A stretch of DNA of 40,636 nucleotides from CAZVFX01 sp964626565 (GTDB lineage Bacteria > Myxococcota_A > UBA9042 > CAIXZC01), in the NCBI GenBank assembly GCA_964626565.1, contig CAZVFX010000065.1, positions 1 to 40,636 of the forward strand, given 5' to 3'. This document shows positions 1 to 7,431 of this stretch, in pieces. The translations under genes were made by a program, and so were the position numbers. Position 1 is the stretch's first letter, and every line of letters starts with the position of its first letter. A model generated the notes under the pieces. It was not told the origin of the DNA. It saw nothing but the letters and a program-made list of their open reading frames with translations, and ran no database searches.

Positions 1-75
<75 letters not shown>

Positions 76-95
76 ATATCAAACAACAGAGAAGA

Positions 96-124
96 TAAAT
101 ACTCCGCTAGGGAAACAGTGTCAA
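96..124 (-). promoter_or_regulatory. Promoter of the initiator tRNA
   Basis: On the minus strand there is a consensus -35 box TTGACA (119-124), a 17-bp spacer and a -10-like TATTTA (96-101). The predicted start, near 89, leaves a leader of about 14 nt before the tRNA 5' end at 75. The consensus -35 fits a strongly expressed stable RNA. Confidence 0.65.
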
Positions 125-331
125 GGGAAAAAGGCAGGCTGTAGCAACGGATAGGCGGTAGGCTGTAGGTACGGTAACTGCGATGGCGGATGCGGGCGCT
201 TTGCTTAGGGCCCGCTCATTTACTTTCACGGCTCGTAAAAATCGGGCGGCGGTTGTCGCGCGGGAGGATCGACGACAAATGTCGATTAAATGGTACAGAT
301 CGGGATCAAAGTGGTGATAAGGAGATAGAGG

Positions 332-401
332 CAATCATCAATAGTCAATCATCAATAGGCAATTTTCAATGTTCAATGAACGGCCAACGGCAGACGGCCA
401 C
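332..401. repeat. In-phase heptamer array, CAATnnn x7 then CGGCnnn x3
   Basis: Ten consecutive 7-nt units stand in perfect register. Seven begin CAAT (332-380) and the next three begin CGGC (381-401), so the unit changes without loss of phase. The array ends just before the Shine-Dalgarno sequence of the gene at 420. It is not coding, since 7 is not a multiple of 3 and no gene covers it. Confidence 0.85.
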
Positions 402-419
402 AACTGGGAGGTGTGAAAA

Positions 420-695
420 ATGCTTGCTCAAAAGGAACTGGCTTTTGTGAAAGTACGCTACTCGGGGAGGGTTGCGAAGGTGGTTGGATTTGCGGCGGAA
501 GATGTGGTGCTGGAGGAGGAGATGCGGTTTTGTTGGGTGCTGCATCTGCTGTTTCAGGAACGGCCGGAGATCCCGGAGGCCTTTCCGCCCGGGGTGTTGG
601 GATTCACGGTGAATGGTGAGCCGCCTGAGCATGAAACTCCGGTGCGCAGTGGGGATGTGATTACGTTTATGGTGCCGGAGACGGCGGTTCAGTAA
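420..695 (+). CDS. MoaD/ThiS-like beta-grasp protein lacking the C-terminal Gly-Gly
   Basis: A 91-residue cytosolic protein with no signal peptide. The start is fixed by GGGAGG (406-411) eight bases before the ATG. The C-terminal third reads like the end of MoaD/ThiS sulfur carriers: a VNGEPP turn at about 64-69, then SGDVITFMVPE, matching the family's GDxVxxxPP pattern. Length and predominantly beta composition also fit. True sulfur carriers end in Gly-Gly, which is thiocarboxylated; this one ends Ala-Val-Gln, so it probably cannot act as a canonical carrier. It could be a regulatory ubiquitin-like fold or a chance resemblance. A MoeA-like gene lies about 7.5 kb downstream, but nothing shows that the two work together. 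Confidence 0.6.
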   Translation: MLAQKELAFVKVRYSGRVAKVVGFAAEDVVLEEEMRFCWVLHLLFQERPEIPEAFPPGVLGFTVNGEPPEHETPVRSGDVITFMVPETAVQ

Positions 696-703
696 GACCG
701 GCT

Positions 704-731
704 GTTTCGGGTTTCCGGTTTCGGGTTGACG
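704..731. repeat. Heptamer array GTTTCGG/GTTTCCG
   Basis: Four 7-nt units in register, starting at 704, 711, 718 and 725: two identical GTTTCGG copies around GTTTCCG, then GTTGACG. The last unit contains the -35 hexamer TTGACG of the downstream toxin-antitoxin promoter, so array and promoter are physically fused. Confidence 0.7.
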
Positions 732-754
732 GCTCGGCCTCTTGTGGCTACAAT
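726..754 (+). promoter_or_regulatory. Promoter of the toxin-antitoxin operon
   Basis: TTGACG (726-731), a 17-bp spacer and TACAAT (749-754) form a near-consensus sigma70-type promoter. The expected start near 761 gives a leader of about 24 nt to the antitoxin ATG at 785. The -35 box is part of the preceding heptamer array. No palindromic operator typical of autoregulated antitoxins was obvious. Confidence 0.7.
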
Positions 755-784
755 GAATCTGTTGTGGCTGCATTGGGGGTTGCC

Positions 785-1045
785 ATGGACACGGTATCGT
801 CGAGGGAATTGAAGAACAAGTGCAGTGAAGTGTTGCGGCGGGTTAGGGGCGGAGAACGCATAATGGTGACTAATCGGGGAAAGCCGGTGGCTGTCATTGT
901 TCCGGTGGCGGAGGCTATGGCCGATGGGGATTTCGTGCCACCTCTGGCGGAAGCGTGGGCGGATATTGAGACTGCCCTGGAGAAGAGCGCGCCGGAGCAT
1001 GAGTCGTGGCAGGAGGCCTTGGCTCGGAGTCGGAGGCGAAAGTGA
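785..1045 (+). CDS. Phd/YefM-family antitoxin
   Basis: An 86-residue protein. The chosen ATG follows GGGGG (774-778) and places the start directly on the Phd/YefM domain, removing an upstream in-frame extension of seven residues. Residues 1-45 carry the family pattern: SSRELKNKCSEVLRRV, then a GER turn, RGKPVAVIVPV and a variable acidic C-terminal tail that would wrap the toxin. Family members bind the operon promoter through the N-terminal half and neutralise the toxin with the C-terminal half. The stop overlaps the GTG start of the PIN gene (1042) by 4 bases, a standard translationally coupled toxin-antitoxin layout. The family assignment is firm; antitoxin function is inferred from the pairing. 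Confidence 0.85.
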   Translation: MDTVSSRELKNKCSEVLRRVRGGERIMVTNRGKPVAVIVPVAEAMADGDFVPPLAEAWADIETALEKSAPEHESWQEALARSRRRK

Positions 1046-1485
1046 TTCTCATCGACAGCAACGTCTTTGTCATCGAGCTGAGATATCATCGGGATCTGCT
1101 TTTCCCGGCCAACCGGGAATTCCTGGACCGCGTGAAGGAAGACGGCAATGGTGCGACCACTCTGGTCAATTTGCTGGAGGTTGCCGGCATTCTCTCCCAC
1201 AACCTGAACCCGCGCCAGCTCCGGTCCCTCGTCACGTTCTTTGCCCGAAAGTATGGTGTGGGCGTGCTGCCGGCGTACGAACCGGGCGGGATGCTGCCGG
1301 CAGTCCCTCTGGATTTGCTTCTGGCCACAATCGGGCAGAAGTGCTCATTCGGAGACGCGATGGTGTTGCATTTTGCCGAGCGCTACGCTCCTCCCGGGTC
1401 GACCTTTGTCAGCTGGGATGCGGAGCACTTTCAGGGAAAGACCTCACTTACCGTCATGACTCCCGAAAACTACCTGGGAATCTGA
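1042..1485 (+). CDS. VapC-like PIN-domain toxin (putative ribonuclease)
   Basis: A 147-residue PIN-domain protein starting at GTG 1042 inside the antitoxin stop. The four PIN acidic residues are visible: Asp5 (LIDSNVFV), Glu46 (NLLEVAGI), Asp105 (FGDAMV) and Asp126 (SWDAEHF); in the family they bind the metal used for RNA cleavage. Length matches VapC toxins. An earlier in-frame ATG at 1006 would give a poorly conserved extension overlapping the antitoxin, so GTG is preferred. Likely target RNAs are tRNA or rRNA by analogy with VapC; nothing here identifies one. With the upstream Phd-type protein it forms a two-gene module for plasmid- or phage-type addiction or growth control. Confidence 0.85.
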   Translation: MILIDSNVFVIELRYHRDLLFPANREFLDRVKEDGNGATTLVNLLEVAGILSHNLNPRQLRSLVTFFARKYGVGVLPAYEPGGMLPAVPLDLLLATIGQKCSFGDAMVLHFAERYAPPGSTFVSWDAEHFQGKTSLTVMTPENYLGI

Positions 1486-1511
1486 GAGGTGAGGCGGCTC
1501 GTTTTCGGCGC

Positions 1512-1540
1512 TTGCTTCACAGACCGGGGGCGGGTAAAGA
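1512..1540 (+). promoter_or_regulatory. Promoter of the exported protein gene at 1565
   Basis: TTGCTT (1512-1517), a 17-bp spacer and TAAAGA (1535-1540). The predicted start near 1547 leaves a leader of about 18 nt that includes the GGGAGG Shine-Dalgarno sequence (1554-1559). Confidence 0.5.
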
Positions 1541-1564
1541 GGATTGGACAACAGGGAGGTTCGA

Positions 1565-2197
1565 ATGAGGAGTGTGATTGCGGCTTGTGCTTCGTTGCTG
1601 CTAGTGACTGGGCTGGCATGGGCTGGGGAGCCGGTGCCGGAGGTGGAGGACCACAAGCACTTCAAGCGGCTGAACAAGAAGTACAAAAAGTACGACGACC
1701 GGGTGGCGCAGATTCAGGATGTTACTCCCGAGGAGCTAAAGGAGACTCCCTTCGAGGTTTTTCGAGTCTTCACTCGACGCGACCAGGTGAAAGACCCCAT
1801 GACTCCCGATTTCTGGATCGTGGCCAAGCGGCGGGTCTTCGAGCTATCGAACCCGGGCATAAAAAAGGCTATGAAGCGCGCGAAGTGGGCGCCGAAGAAA
1901 GAGCAGGACGCGCTGGGCCTGGCCAAGCTCATGGTGATCGGCATGGGCTACACGGGCGTCGTGTTTGAGGACCGGGTGGAGAAGGCGAAGACACGGTTCA
2001 AGGAGAAGCTGACCGAGGAACAGGCGGCCAAAGTGGCCGGGCCGAAAGTCACGAAAAAAGATGACCTCTACGAAGTAGTCCTGGTCGGCTGGACCGATGT
2101 GCCGTTCGGTGGTTCGGAGTTGCTGACGCTCTATACGGTTACGGTAGGGAAGAGGACGTTTGAGGTTGAGGCGGAGGAGTTGGTGGGGAGGTTCTAG
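1565..2197 (+). CDS. Exported protein of unknown function
   Basis: A 210-residue protein not recognised by family. The start at 1565 follows GGGAGG with good spacing; an in-frame ATG at 1544 lacks this signal and would spoil the signal peptide. Residues 1-20 form a typical Sec signal peptide (Arg2, a long Ala/Leu/Val core, cleavage after AWA). The mature protein is rich in Lys and Glu, with a highly charged helical segment at about 35-75 and probable beta strands near the end. It contains no cysteine after the signal, unlike most exported proteins of this window. It has its own promoter and faces the next gene across an 82-bp heptamer-filled spacer. Location is probably periplasmic. Confidence 0.75.
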   Translation: MRSVIAACASLLLVTGLAWAGEPVPEVEDHKHFKRLNKKYKKYDDRVAQIQDVTPEELKETPFEVFRVFTRRDQVKDPMTPDFWIVAKRRVFELSNPGIKKAMKRAKWAPKKEQDALGLAKLMVIGMGYTGVVFEDRVEKAKTRFKEKLTEEQAAKVAGPKVTKKDDLYEVVLVGWTDVPFGGSELLTLYTVTVGKRTFEVEAEELVGRF

Positions 2198-2203
2198 AGA
2201 GGC

Positions 2204-2265
2204 GGGTCCAGGGTCAGGGTCCAGGGTCCGGGGTGTGACGGCTAGCGGCTCACGGCTAACGGCTA
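2204..2265. repeat. Heptamer array GGGTCCA then ACGGCTA between convergent genes
   Basis: GGGTCCA units start at 2204, 2217 and 2224 with a 6-nt GGGTCA at 2211. From 2217 on, seven units stand in exact 7-nt phase (2217, 2224, 2231, 2238, 2245, 2252, 2259) while the word changes from GGGTCCA-like to ACGGCTA-like. The array fills the space between the 3' ends of two convergent genes. The same GGGTCCA word recurs at 20249 and 25860. Confidence 0.85.
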
Positions 2266-2279
2266 ACGACGGTCAGATA

Positions 2280-3254
2280 TTAGTCGGGTGGGCGTTTGTG
2301 GAAGGTTGTCTTTGTCAGGCTGCGGTCTTTTTCGGGTACTGTCTCCATGGCGGTGTAGAGGGCTCGGGTGACTAGCTGGAAGGGGACGGCGGCGTCTACG
2401 AAGAGCGCGAACTCCACCTCGTGTTTCCGGGACATTTTGTCCTGCATTTCCCGGATCTTATCGAGGCGCTCCTTGAGGACCGGGGCTAGTTTCGGAAGGC
2501 CTGTCTTGTCACTGCTGTCGCCTGTTGGTTCCAGGGTCATTTTCAGGTTGGCGCACTCTTCGGGTTTGGACTCTCCGACGCAGTTGGAAAGCTGGCGCTT
2601 GCATCGGCTCTTGTTGTCGTCCGGATCCCCCTTGCAGGTGAGGTGAATGACCCTGGCTGAATCTACCCACACCGCGTCCATGGTGATGGTAATTGTGACC
2701 ACGGCCGGGGTCGGTCCGGAGAGCGGATTAAGCAGCAATCTCACCGCTGCCTTGTGCAATGGGGAGAGGTCAAAACCTTTGTCTCGGGCGCGGGCCTCCA
2801 TCATGGTGACGGTGAGCAGGATGGCCAGCGGTGTGTTGGCCGCCAGGTCGGGCTCGATGGCCCGGTCGCCTTTGGGCGGGCAGTTGGCCGCGAGCTCGTA
2901 GGCGCGCATGACCGGACCCATGTTGCTCATCTGCTCAAAGACCCTTCCGCAGCCGTACTTCTTAATGATCCCTTCCAGCGCTTGCACCACGGCCTGGTCG
3001 ACCCGGTCGGGGGAGACTATATTGATCGCGTCGAACGCCTTGGCCAGGTCCTCGCCGTAGAGGTGGCGGTGCTCGTGAACACTGAAGAAGCCGCTGATGA
3101 ACTCCCGGCGTTTCTCTGTTGCGACGTTGGGGATCGCGTTCATGAACTGCCGCTCCATAGTCGCCATGGGAGCGGGACCAGGATCGTCGGCCAGGGCCGG
3201 TCCGATGGGCAGAAGTGAGGCGAAGGTCACGGTGAGAAGCAGCATTCGATGCAT
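2280..3254 (-). CDS. Exported protein of unknown function
   Basis: A 324-residue protein. The start at 3254 is supported by AAGGAGG six bases upstream and a good promoter further up. Residues 1-22 are a Sec signal peptide cleaved after ALA. The mature chain begins Asp/Pro-rich, then appears mostly helical. Three close cysteine pairs lie in the second half (around CKGD, RCKRQLSNC and EECANLK), suggesting local disulfides. The C-terminal 80 residues carry a basic amphipathic helix and end in Arg-Pro-Pro-Asp. No enzyme motif was recognised. It is transcribed alone, convergent with the gene at 1565 and divergent from the surface protein at 3505. A periplasmic location is inferred. Confidence 0.75.
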   Translation of the reverse strand: MHRMLLLTVTFASLLPIGPALADDPGPAPMATMERQFMNAIPNVATEKRREFISGFFSVHEHRHLYGEDLAKAFDAINIVSPDRVDQAVVQALEGIIKKYGCGRVFEQMSNMGPVMRAYELAANCPPKGDRAIEPDLAANTPLAILLTVTMMEARARDKGFDLSPLHKAAVRLLLNPLSGPTPAVVTITITMDAVWVDSARVIHLTCKGDPDDNKSRCKRQLSNCVGESKPEECANLKMTLEPTGDSSDKTGLPKLAPVLKERLDKIREMQDKMSRKHEVEFALFVDAAVPFQLVTRALYTAMETVPEKDRSLTKTTFHKRPPD

Positions 3255-3275
3255 GGGTAGCCTCCTTCGAAACGG

Positions 3276-3304
3276 AGTTTAGCAGGGCCGCGGGAACGGG
3301 TCAA
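3276..3304 (-). promoter_or_regulatory. Promoter of the 3254 minus-strand gene
   Basis: On the minus strand: TTGACC (3299-3304), a 17-bp spacer and TAAACT (3276-3281). The predicted start near 3269 leaves a 15-nt leader that contains AAGGAGG. Confidence 0.65.
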
Positions 3305-3443
3305 TTGGAGAGGCCGGCGACGGCGACGGCGACGCCAACGCCTACGTGGAAGGCAAGGGCATGAACTCAACGGTACCCTAAGCGTGAGCGCCGGGCCTGC
3401 GATGCGGGGATACCGCCGAAAAGCCGGGCTCGTGTGCCGACTC

Positions 3444-3472
3444 TTCTACTTACGGGTAAGGTGGCATATAAT
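3444..3472 (+). promoter_or_regulatory. Promoter of the surface protein gene at 3505
   Basis: A perfect -10 TATAAT lies at 3467-3472. The -35 is weak, TTCTAC at 3444-3449 with 17-bp spacing. The predicted start near 3479 gives a leader of about 26 nt with GGAGGA (3496-3501) before the ATG. Confidence 0.55.
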
Positions 3473-3504
3473 AGGGATGACTTTTTTGGCTTCCGGAGGA
3501 AATT

Positions 3505-6500
3505 ATGGGCGGGCGAATGGTGGCGTTGGTTTTGGCACTGGTGCTGGGGGCAGGGTGTGGATCCGGGGGAAAGGTCAGCATCATTGTGGATAGTGGTGGT
3601 GGTCAGGACTGGTTCTTCCCCGATGTGGTGGCGGAAGATATTCTAACTGAGGTGGGAGGCTCGGATCTGGATGTTTCTTTCCTCCCCGAAGATGTCTTCG
3701 ACCTCGTCCCGGCCGACGTTTCAGATCTGCTTTTCTTGGACGGAGGAGGTAAAAACTTCGGGGAGCCGTGCTGGTCCAATGATGAGTGTGAGGGAGGGTT
3801 GTGCGTAGAAATTTCTCCGGGTTTCTCCATCTGCTCGTCGTTGTGCGTAGAGGATTGTCCGGAAGGATTCGAGTGCAAAATGCTGGGGACCTATGGCCCC
3901 GACCCCGTCTCCTACTGCCTTCCCTCTGGAGTGCAGTCAGCGTGGGAGCTGCTGTGCGACCCCTGTGACTCGGAAGGGGTAGAAAACCAATGCGGACTGG
4001 GCGGGGAGTGCGGATGGTTGGAGGTCGATCAGGCCCACCACTGCCGCGGTCCATGTGCCTTGGTGGGGGGAGGGGGTAAGGAATGTCCGGACGGGTACGG
4101 GTGTGTTGAGGACGCCTGTGTGCCGGTGTCCATGAGTTGCGAGTGCTGGAAAGGGGTCGAGGGCAAGAGCCGTGATTGTTCTAACACTAACGAAGCGGGC
4201 ACGTGCGAAGGAGAGCAGGAGTGCCTCGGGGACGAGGGGTGGGGCGAGTGCGATGCTGCTGTGGCGGAGTTCGAGTCTTGCAACGGCAAAGACGACGATT
4301 GCGACGGTGAAGAGGACGAAGACTGGCCCGGTTTAGGCTCGGCTTGCGACGGGCCCGATGCGGATATTTGTGAGCTGGGGTTGCTGGCTTGCTCTGCGGA
4401 CGGAGAGAGTGCGGTTTGCGTCCAGGATGTACCCATGCTTGAGCTATGCAACGGCCAGGACGACGACTGCGACGGCGAGGTGGACGAGGAATGGCCCTTC
4501 CTGGGAGAGGCTTGCGACGGAACGGACGACGACCTGTGCGCCAACGGCGTGCTGGTGTGCCAGCAGGACGGTTTTGGCGCCGAGTGCGAAGAAGACCTTT
4601 CCAGTGCGGAAATCTGTAACGGCCTGGACGATGACTGCAACGGGGTGGTGGACGACGGTTTTGACGATCACGACCTCGATGGCCTGGCCGATTGTGTGGA
4701 TGACGATGACGACAACGACGACGACCCTGATGTCGACGACTGCGAGCCTCTCGACCCGACTATTGGCCCCAGCCAGCAGGATTTGTGCGACGGCTTGGAC
4801 CAGAACTGCAACGGCGTGATTGACGACGGGTCCCCCGACCTGGACGAAGATGGGCTCGCGGACTGCGTGGATGACGACATCGACGGCGATGGCGTGGTCA
4901 ACGACGGTGACAATTGCGTTCTCGTGGAGAACCCGGGACAGGAGGACGAGGATTTCGACGGGCTGGGAGATGCCTGCGACGCGGATATCGACGGCGACCT
5001 GGTTCCGGATGTGGAAGACAATTGCATTGACATTCCCAACGGAGACCAGGTGGACACTGATGGCGATGGCGATGGTGACGCCTGTGACGCGGACGACGAT
5101 AACGACGAGGACCCGGACGATACCGACTGCAAGCCCCATGATCCGGAGGTTTCGACCCTCGTGGCCGAGAGCTGCGACGGCATCGACAACGACTGCGACC
5201 TAATGGTCGACGAAGGTTTCCCCGACAACGACTTCGATTCGTTGAAGGACTGTGTGGACGCAGATGATGACAATGACGGGGACCTGGACGAGACGGACTG
5301 TGCGCCGCTGGACGCCACGATCTATAACGGGGCGCTGGAGGTTTGTAACGGCCTTGATGACGACTGCAACGGCGAGGTCGATGACGGTTTTAACGATCAG
5401 GACCTGGATGGGACCGCGGACTGTCTGGACATGGATGACGACAACGACGGCATTCCCGACTTGCAGGACAACTGCCCTCTGGCGGCCAATGAGCAGCAGA
5501 TAAACTCTGATAGCGACCTCATGGGGGATGCGTGTGATCCGGATGACGACAACGACGGCGACCCCGATTTGAGCGACTGTGCCCCGCTGGACCCGGACGT
5601 CCATGTTGGGGCGGGTGAACAATGCAACGGGGTGGATGATGATTGCAGCGGCGTGGTGGACGACCCGTTTGAGGACACCGATGGAGACGGCCTGGCCGAT
5701 TGCATAGACGACGACATCGATGGCGATGGAGTACCTAACAGTGCGGATAACTGTGTTGGCGTAAAAAACCCGATGCAGGGGAATACGGATGGGGATCTGT
5801 TGGGGAATGCTTGCGACCCGGACGATGACAACGACGGGGACCCCGACCCTTCCGACTGCGCACCGTACGATCCGGAGATATTTGTGGGCGCGGTTGAGCA
5901 ATGTAATGGGAAAGATGACGATTGCGACGGCCCCGCGGACGAGGATTTCCCCGACACCAACGGCAACGGGATTGCCGACTGTGTGGATGAGGATGATGAC
6001 GGCGATGGCATCCCCGACGTTGCGGACAATTGCGTGAGTGTGCCTAACGTCGACCAGCAAAATTCCGACAACGACCTGTTGGGGGATGCTTGTGATCCCG
6101 ACGACGACAACGACGGGGACCCGGACGTCACCGACTGTAAGCCCTTTGACCCGGTTATAAACAGCGGTTCGGTGGAAATCTGCAACGGCGTCAACGACAA
6201 CTGTGACGATGCAATCGACGAGGGTTTTCCCGACAGCGACCTTGATGAGTTGGCGGACTGCGTGGACGATGACGACGACAACGACGGCATCCTCGACCTG
6301 CAGGACAATTGCCCGCTGGTGGCCAATCCGGCGCAGTGGAACTCCGACAACGACCTGCTGGGCGATGAGTGCGATCCGGACGACGACAACGATGGCGACC
6401 CGGACGTCACCGATTGTGCGCCTACTGATCCGGCCGTCTATCACGGCGCCGACGAAGTGTGCGGCAACGACGTTGACGAAGACTGCGACGGCCTCGCCCC

Positions 6501-7344
6501 CCTCGAGTTTTTTTATACCATACCCCTTACGCTTACGAACAACGCTGGGGAGCAACTGGCCGACGGCTCGGTGCGCATCGTGATTACGGAACTACAGATT
6601 CTCGCTCACGTGGGAAACACAGCCAACGGTCTTCGAGCCTATCTTGAACCCGTCGACGATCCGTACGCCGAGCCCTATGCGGGCCTGCCGCTGTACGTCG
6701 AGCATCACGCAGACGCGAAGCTCATCTTGTGGCTCAGGCTGTCATTGGACGCGGGGGACAGCCAGACCGTCTACCTGTACTACGGGCCTCAGGCGTTGCC
6801 GTCGGTTTCCGATGGGCACGAGGTGTTCGATTTCTTCGCCGACTTCGGGCCTGGCAGCCTGGGAGACTGGAGTTTCCAGTCCAATTTTAACTCAGGCTCC
6901 AAGAAGCAGGAGTTGGACCAGCAAACCTATCACTCCGCCCCGTCATCCCTCATCGACTATTGCCAGACTCCCGGCATCAGTTGCCAGTCGTCGCGGTATG
7001 CCTATTCGTATCGTGACATCCAGCTTCCCGGCTCGGGTCTGTATCACGTGAGCCTGTACGGAAGATCGGCCAGTTGTAGCGGCTGCACCATGTACAATCG
7101 GTTGTTCATGGACGGTTCATTGGTTCACAACGTGTACAATCCGGGGCCCGCGCTGAAGTACTACTCGTACAATCAAGACCTCAGTCAGGGGACACATCAA
7201 CTGAAAGTGGGGATGTATACCACGCTCATGTGCTCCGGGAAATTCCGGGCGAATACCGATGACATCATGATTGGGCGAACGGTGTCGCCGGCACCGGCAG
7301 CGGCATATTCAGCGGCTAGCGAAGACGGTGGGGGGTGTCTTTAG
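3505..7344 (+). CDS. Giant MopE-motif/thrombospondin type 3-like surface lipoprotein with DUF2341-like C-terminus
   Basis: A 1279-residue protein started by GGAGGA four bases before the ATG. Residues 1-19 form a signal peptide ending LGAGC, probably a lipobox. An acidic tether (about 20-80) leads into a Cys-rich head (85-255) similar in layout to the heads of the giant lipoproteins at 10108, 15780 and 37306. Residues 259-998 alternate ten MopE-type motifs (CNGKDDDCDGEEDE and variants) with Asp-rich thrombospondin type 3-like repeats (DGDGVPNSADNC), both calcium-ligand rich. From about 1001 the chain becomes a DUF2341-like domain (FFYTIPLTLTNN; VYLYYG; EVFDFFADF), then a beta-rich C-terminus ending Gly-Gly-Gly-Cys-Leu. 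A calcium-rigidified stalk presenting a binding domain is inferred. The gene has its own promoter. Confidence 0.88.
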   Translation: MGGRMVALVLALVLGAGCGSGGKVSIIVDSGGGQDWFFPDVVAEDILTEVGGSDLDVSFLPEDVFDLVPADVSDLLFLDGGGKNFGEPCWSNDECEGGLCVEISPGFSICSSLCVEDCPEGFECKMLGTYGPDPVSYCLPSGVQSAWELLCDPCDSEGVENQCGLGGECGWLEVDQAHHCRGPCALVGGGGKECPDGYGCVEDACVPVSMSCECWKGVEGKSRDCSNTNEAGTCEGEQECLGDEGWGECDAAVAEFESCNGKDDDCDGEEDEDWPGLGSACDGPDADICELGLLACSADGESAVCVQDVPMLELCNGQDDDCDGEVDEEWPFLGEACDGTDDDLCANGVLVCQQDGFGAECEEDLSSAEICNGLDDDCNGVVDDGFDDHDLDGLADCVDDDDDNDDDPDVDDCEPLDPTIGPSQQDLCDGLDQNCNGVIDDGSPDLDEDGLADCVDDDIDGDGVVNDGDNCVLVENPGQEDEDFDGLGDACDADIDGDLVPDVEDNCIDIPNGDQVDTDGDGDGDACDADDDNDEDPDDTDCKPHDPEVSTLVAESCDGIDNDCDLMVDEGFPDNDFDSLKDCVDADDDNDGDLDETDCAPLDATIYNGALEVCNGLDDDCNGEVDDGFNDQDLDGTADCLDMDDDNDGIPDLQDNCPLAANEQQINSDSDLMGDACDPDDDNDGDPDLSDCAPLDPDVHVGAGEQCNGVDDDCSGVVDDPFEDTDGDGLADCIDDDIDGDGVPNSADNCVGVKNPMQGNTDGDLLGNACDPDDDNDGDPDPSDCAPYDPEIFVGAVEQCNGKDDDCDGPADEDFPDTNGNGIADCVDEDDDGDGIPDVADNCVSVPNVDQQNSDNDLLGDACDPDDDNDGDPDVTDCKPFDPVINSGSVEICNGVNDNCDDAIDEGFPDSDLDELADCVDDDDDNDGILDLQDNCPLVANPAQWNSDNDLLGDECDPDDDNDGDPDVTDCAPTDPAVYHGADEVCGNDVDEDCDGLAPLEFFYTIPLTLTNNAGEQLADGSVRIVITELQILAHVGNTANGLRAYLEPVDDPYAEPYAGLPLYVEHHADAKLILWLRLSLDAGDSQTVYLYYGPQALPSVSDGHEVFDFFADFGPGSLGDWSFQSNFNSGSKKQELDQQTYHSAPSSLIDYCQTPGISCQSSRYAYSYRDIQLPGSGLYHVSLYGRSASCSGCTMYNRLFMDGSLVHNVYNPGPALKYYSYNQDLSQGTHQLKVGMYTTLMCSGKFRANTDDIMIGRTVSPAPAAAYSAASEDGGGCL

Positions 7345-7347
7345 GGG

Positions 7348-7431
7348 CAATTTTCAAATTTCAATTATCAATTATCAATTTTCAGACATGAAGAGAACGC
7401 ACTCAGCAATCAGCGTTCAGCGTTCAGTTTG
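7348..7431. repeat. 84-bp heptamer array, CAATTnT to CAGCGTT, one continuous phase
   Basis: Units beginning CA occur every 7 nt from 7348: five CAATTTT-like units, CAGACAT, two degenerate units (7390-7403), then CAGCAAT, CAGCGTT twice and CAGTTTG. All twelve positions share one 7-nt phase although the word changes midway. The array fills the gap between convergent genes and runs into the 3' end of the minus-strand gene, supplying its stop codon (7424-7426). Confidence 0.88.

Larger units (their letters stand above)
76..419. other. Gene-free spacer between tRNA and MoaD-like gene
   Basis: No credible gene is seen in these 344 bases. Besides the tRNA promoter they hold a loose repeat of AGGCTGT/AGGCGGT words at 136-173, an inverted repeat ATCGAC-7 nt-GTCGAT at 268-286 that also contains CGACA-AA-TGTCG, and the heptamer array at 332-401. 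TTGTCG (253-258) and CGACAA (273-278) form a further inverted pair. No convincing promoter for the gene at 420 was found. Confidence 0.5.

Noticed and set aside
190..450. Small plus-strand open frame of 86 codons before the MoaD-like gene
   Set aside because: It runs through the heptamer array, has no ribosome binding site and no recognisable protein features.
3300..3420. GACGGC triple repeat as a regulatory array
   Set aside because: Only three hexamers at about 3319-3336, likely a composition effect; no link to either divergent promoter.
5200..6555. Minus-strand open frame of 451 codons inside the MopE/TSP3 gene
   Set aside because: Val/Ile/Ala-rich repeats are the reverse complement of Asp-rich repeats; it is a shadow of the real gene.
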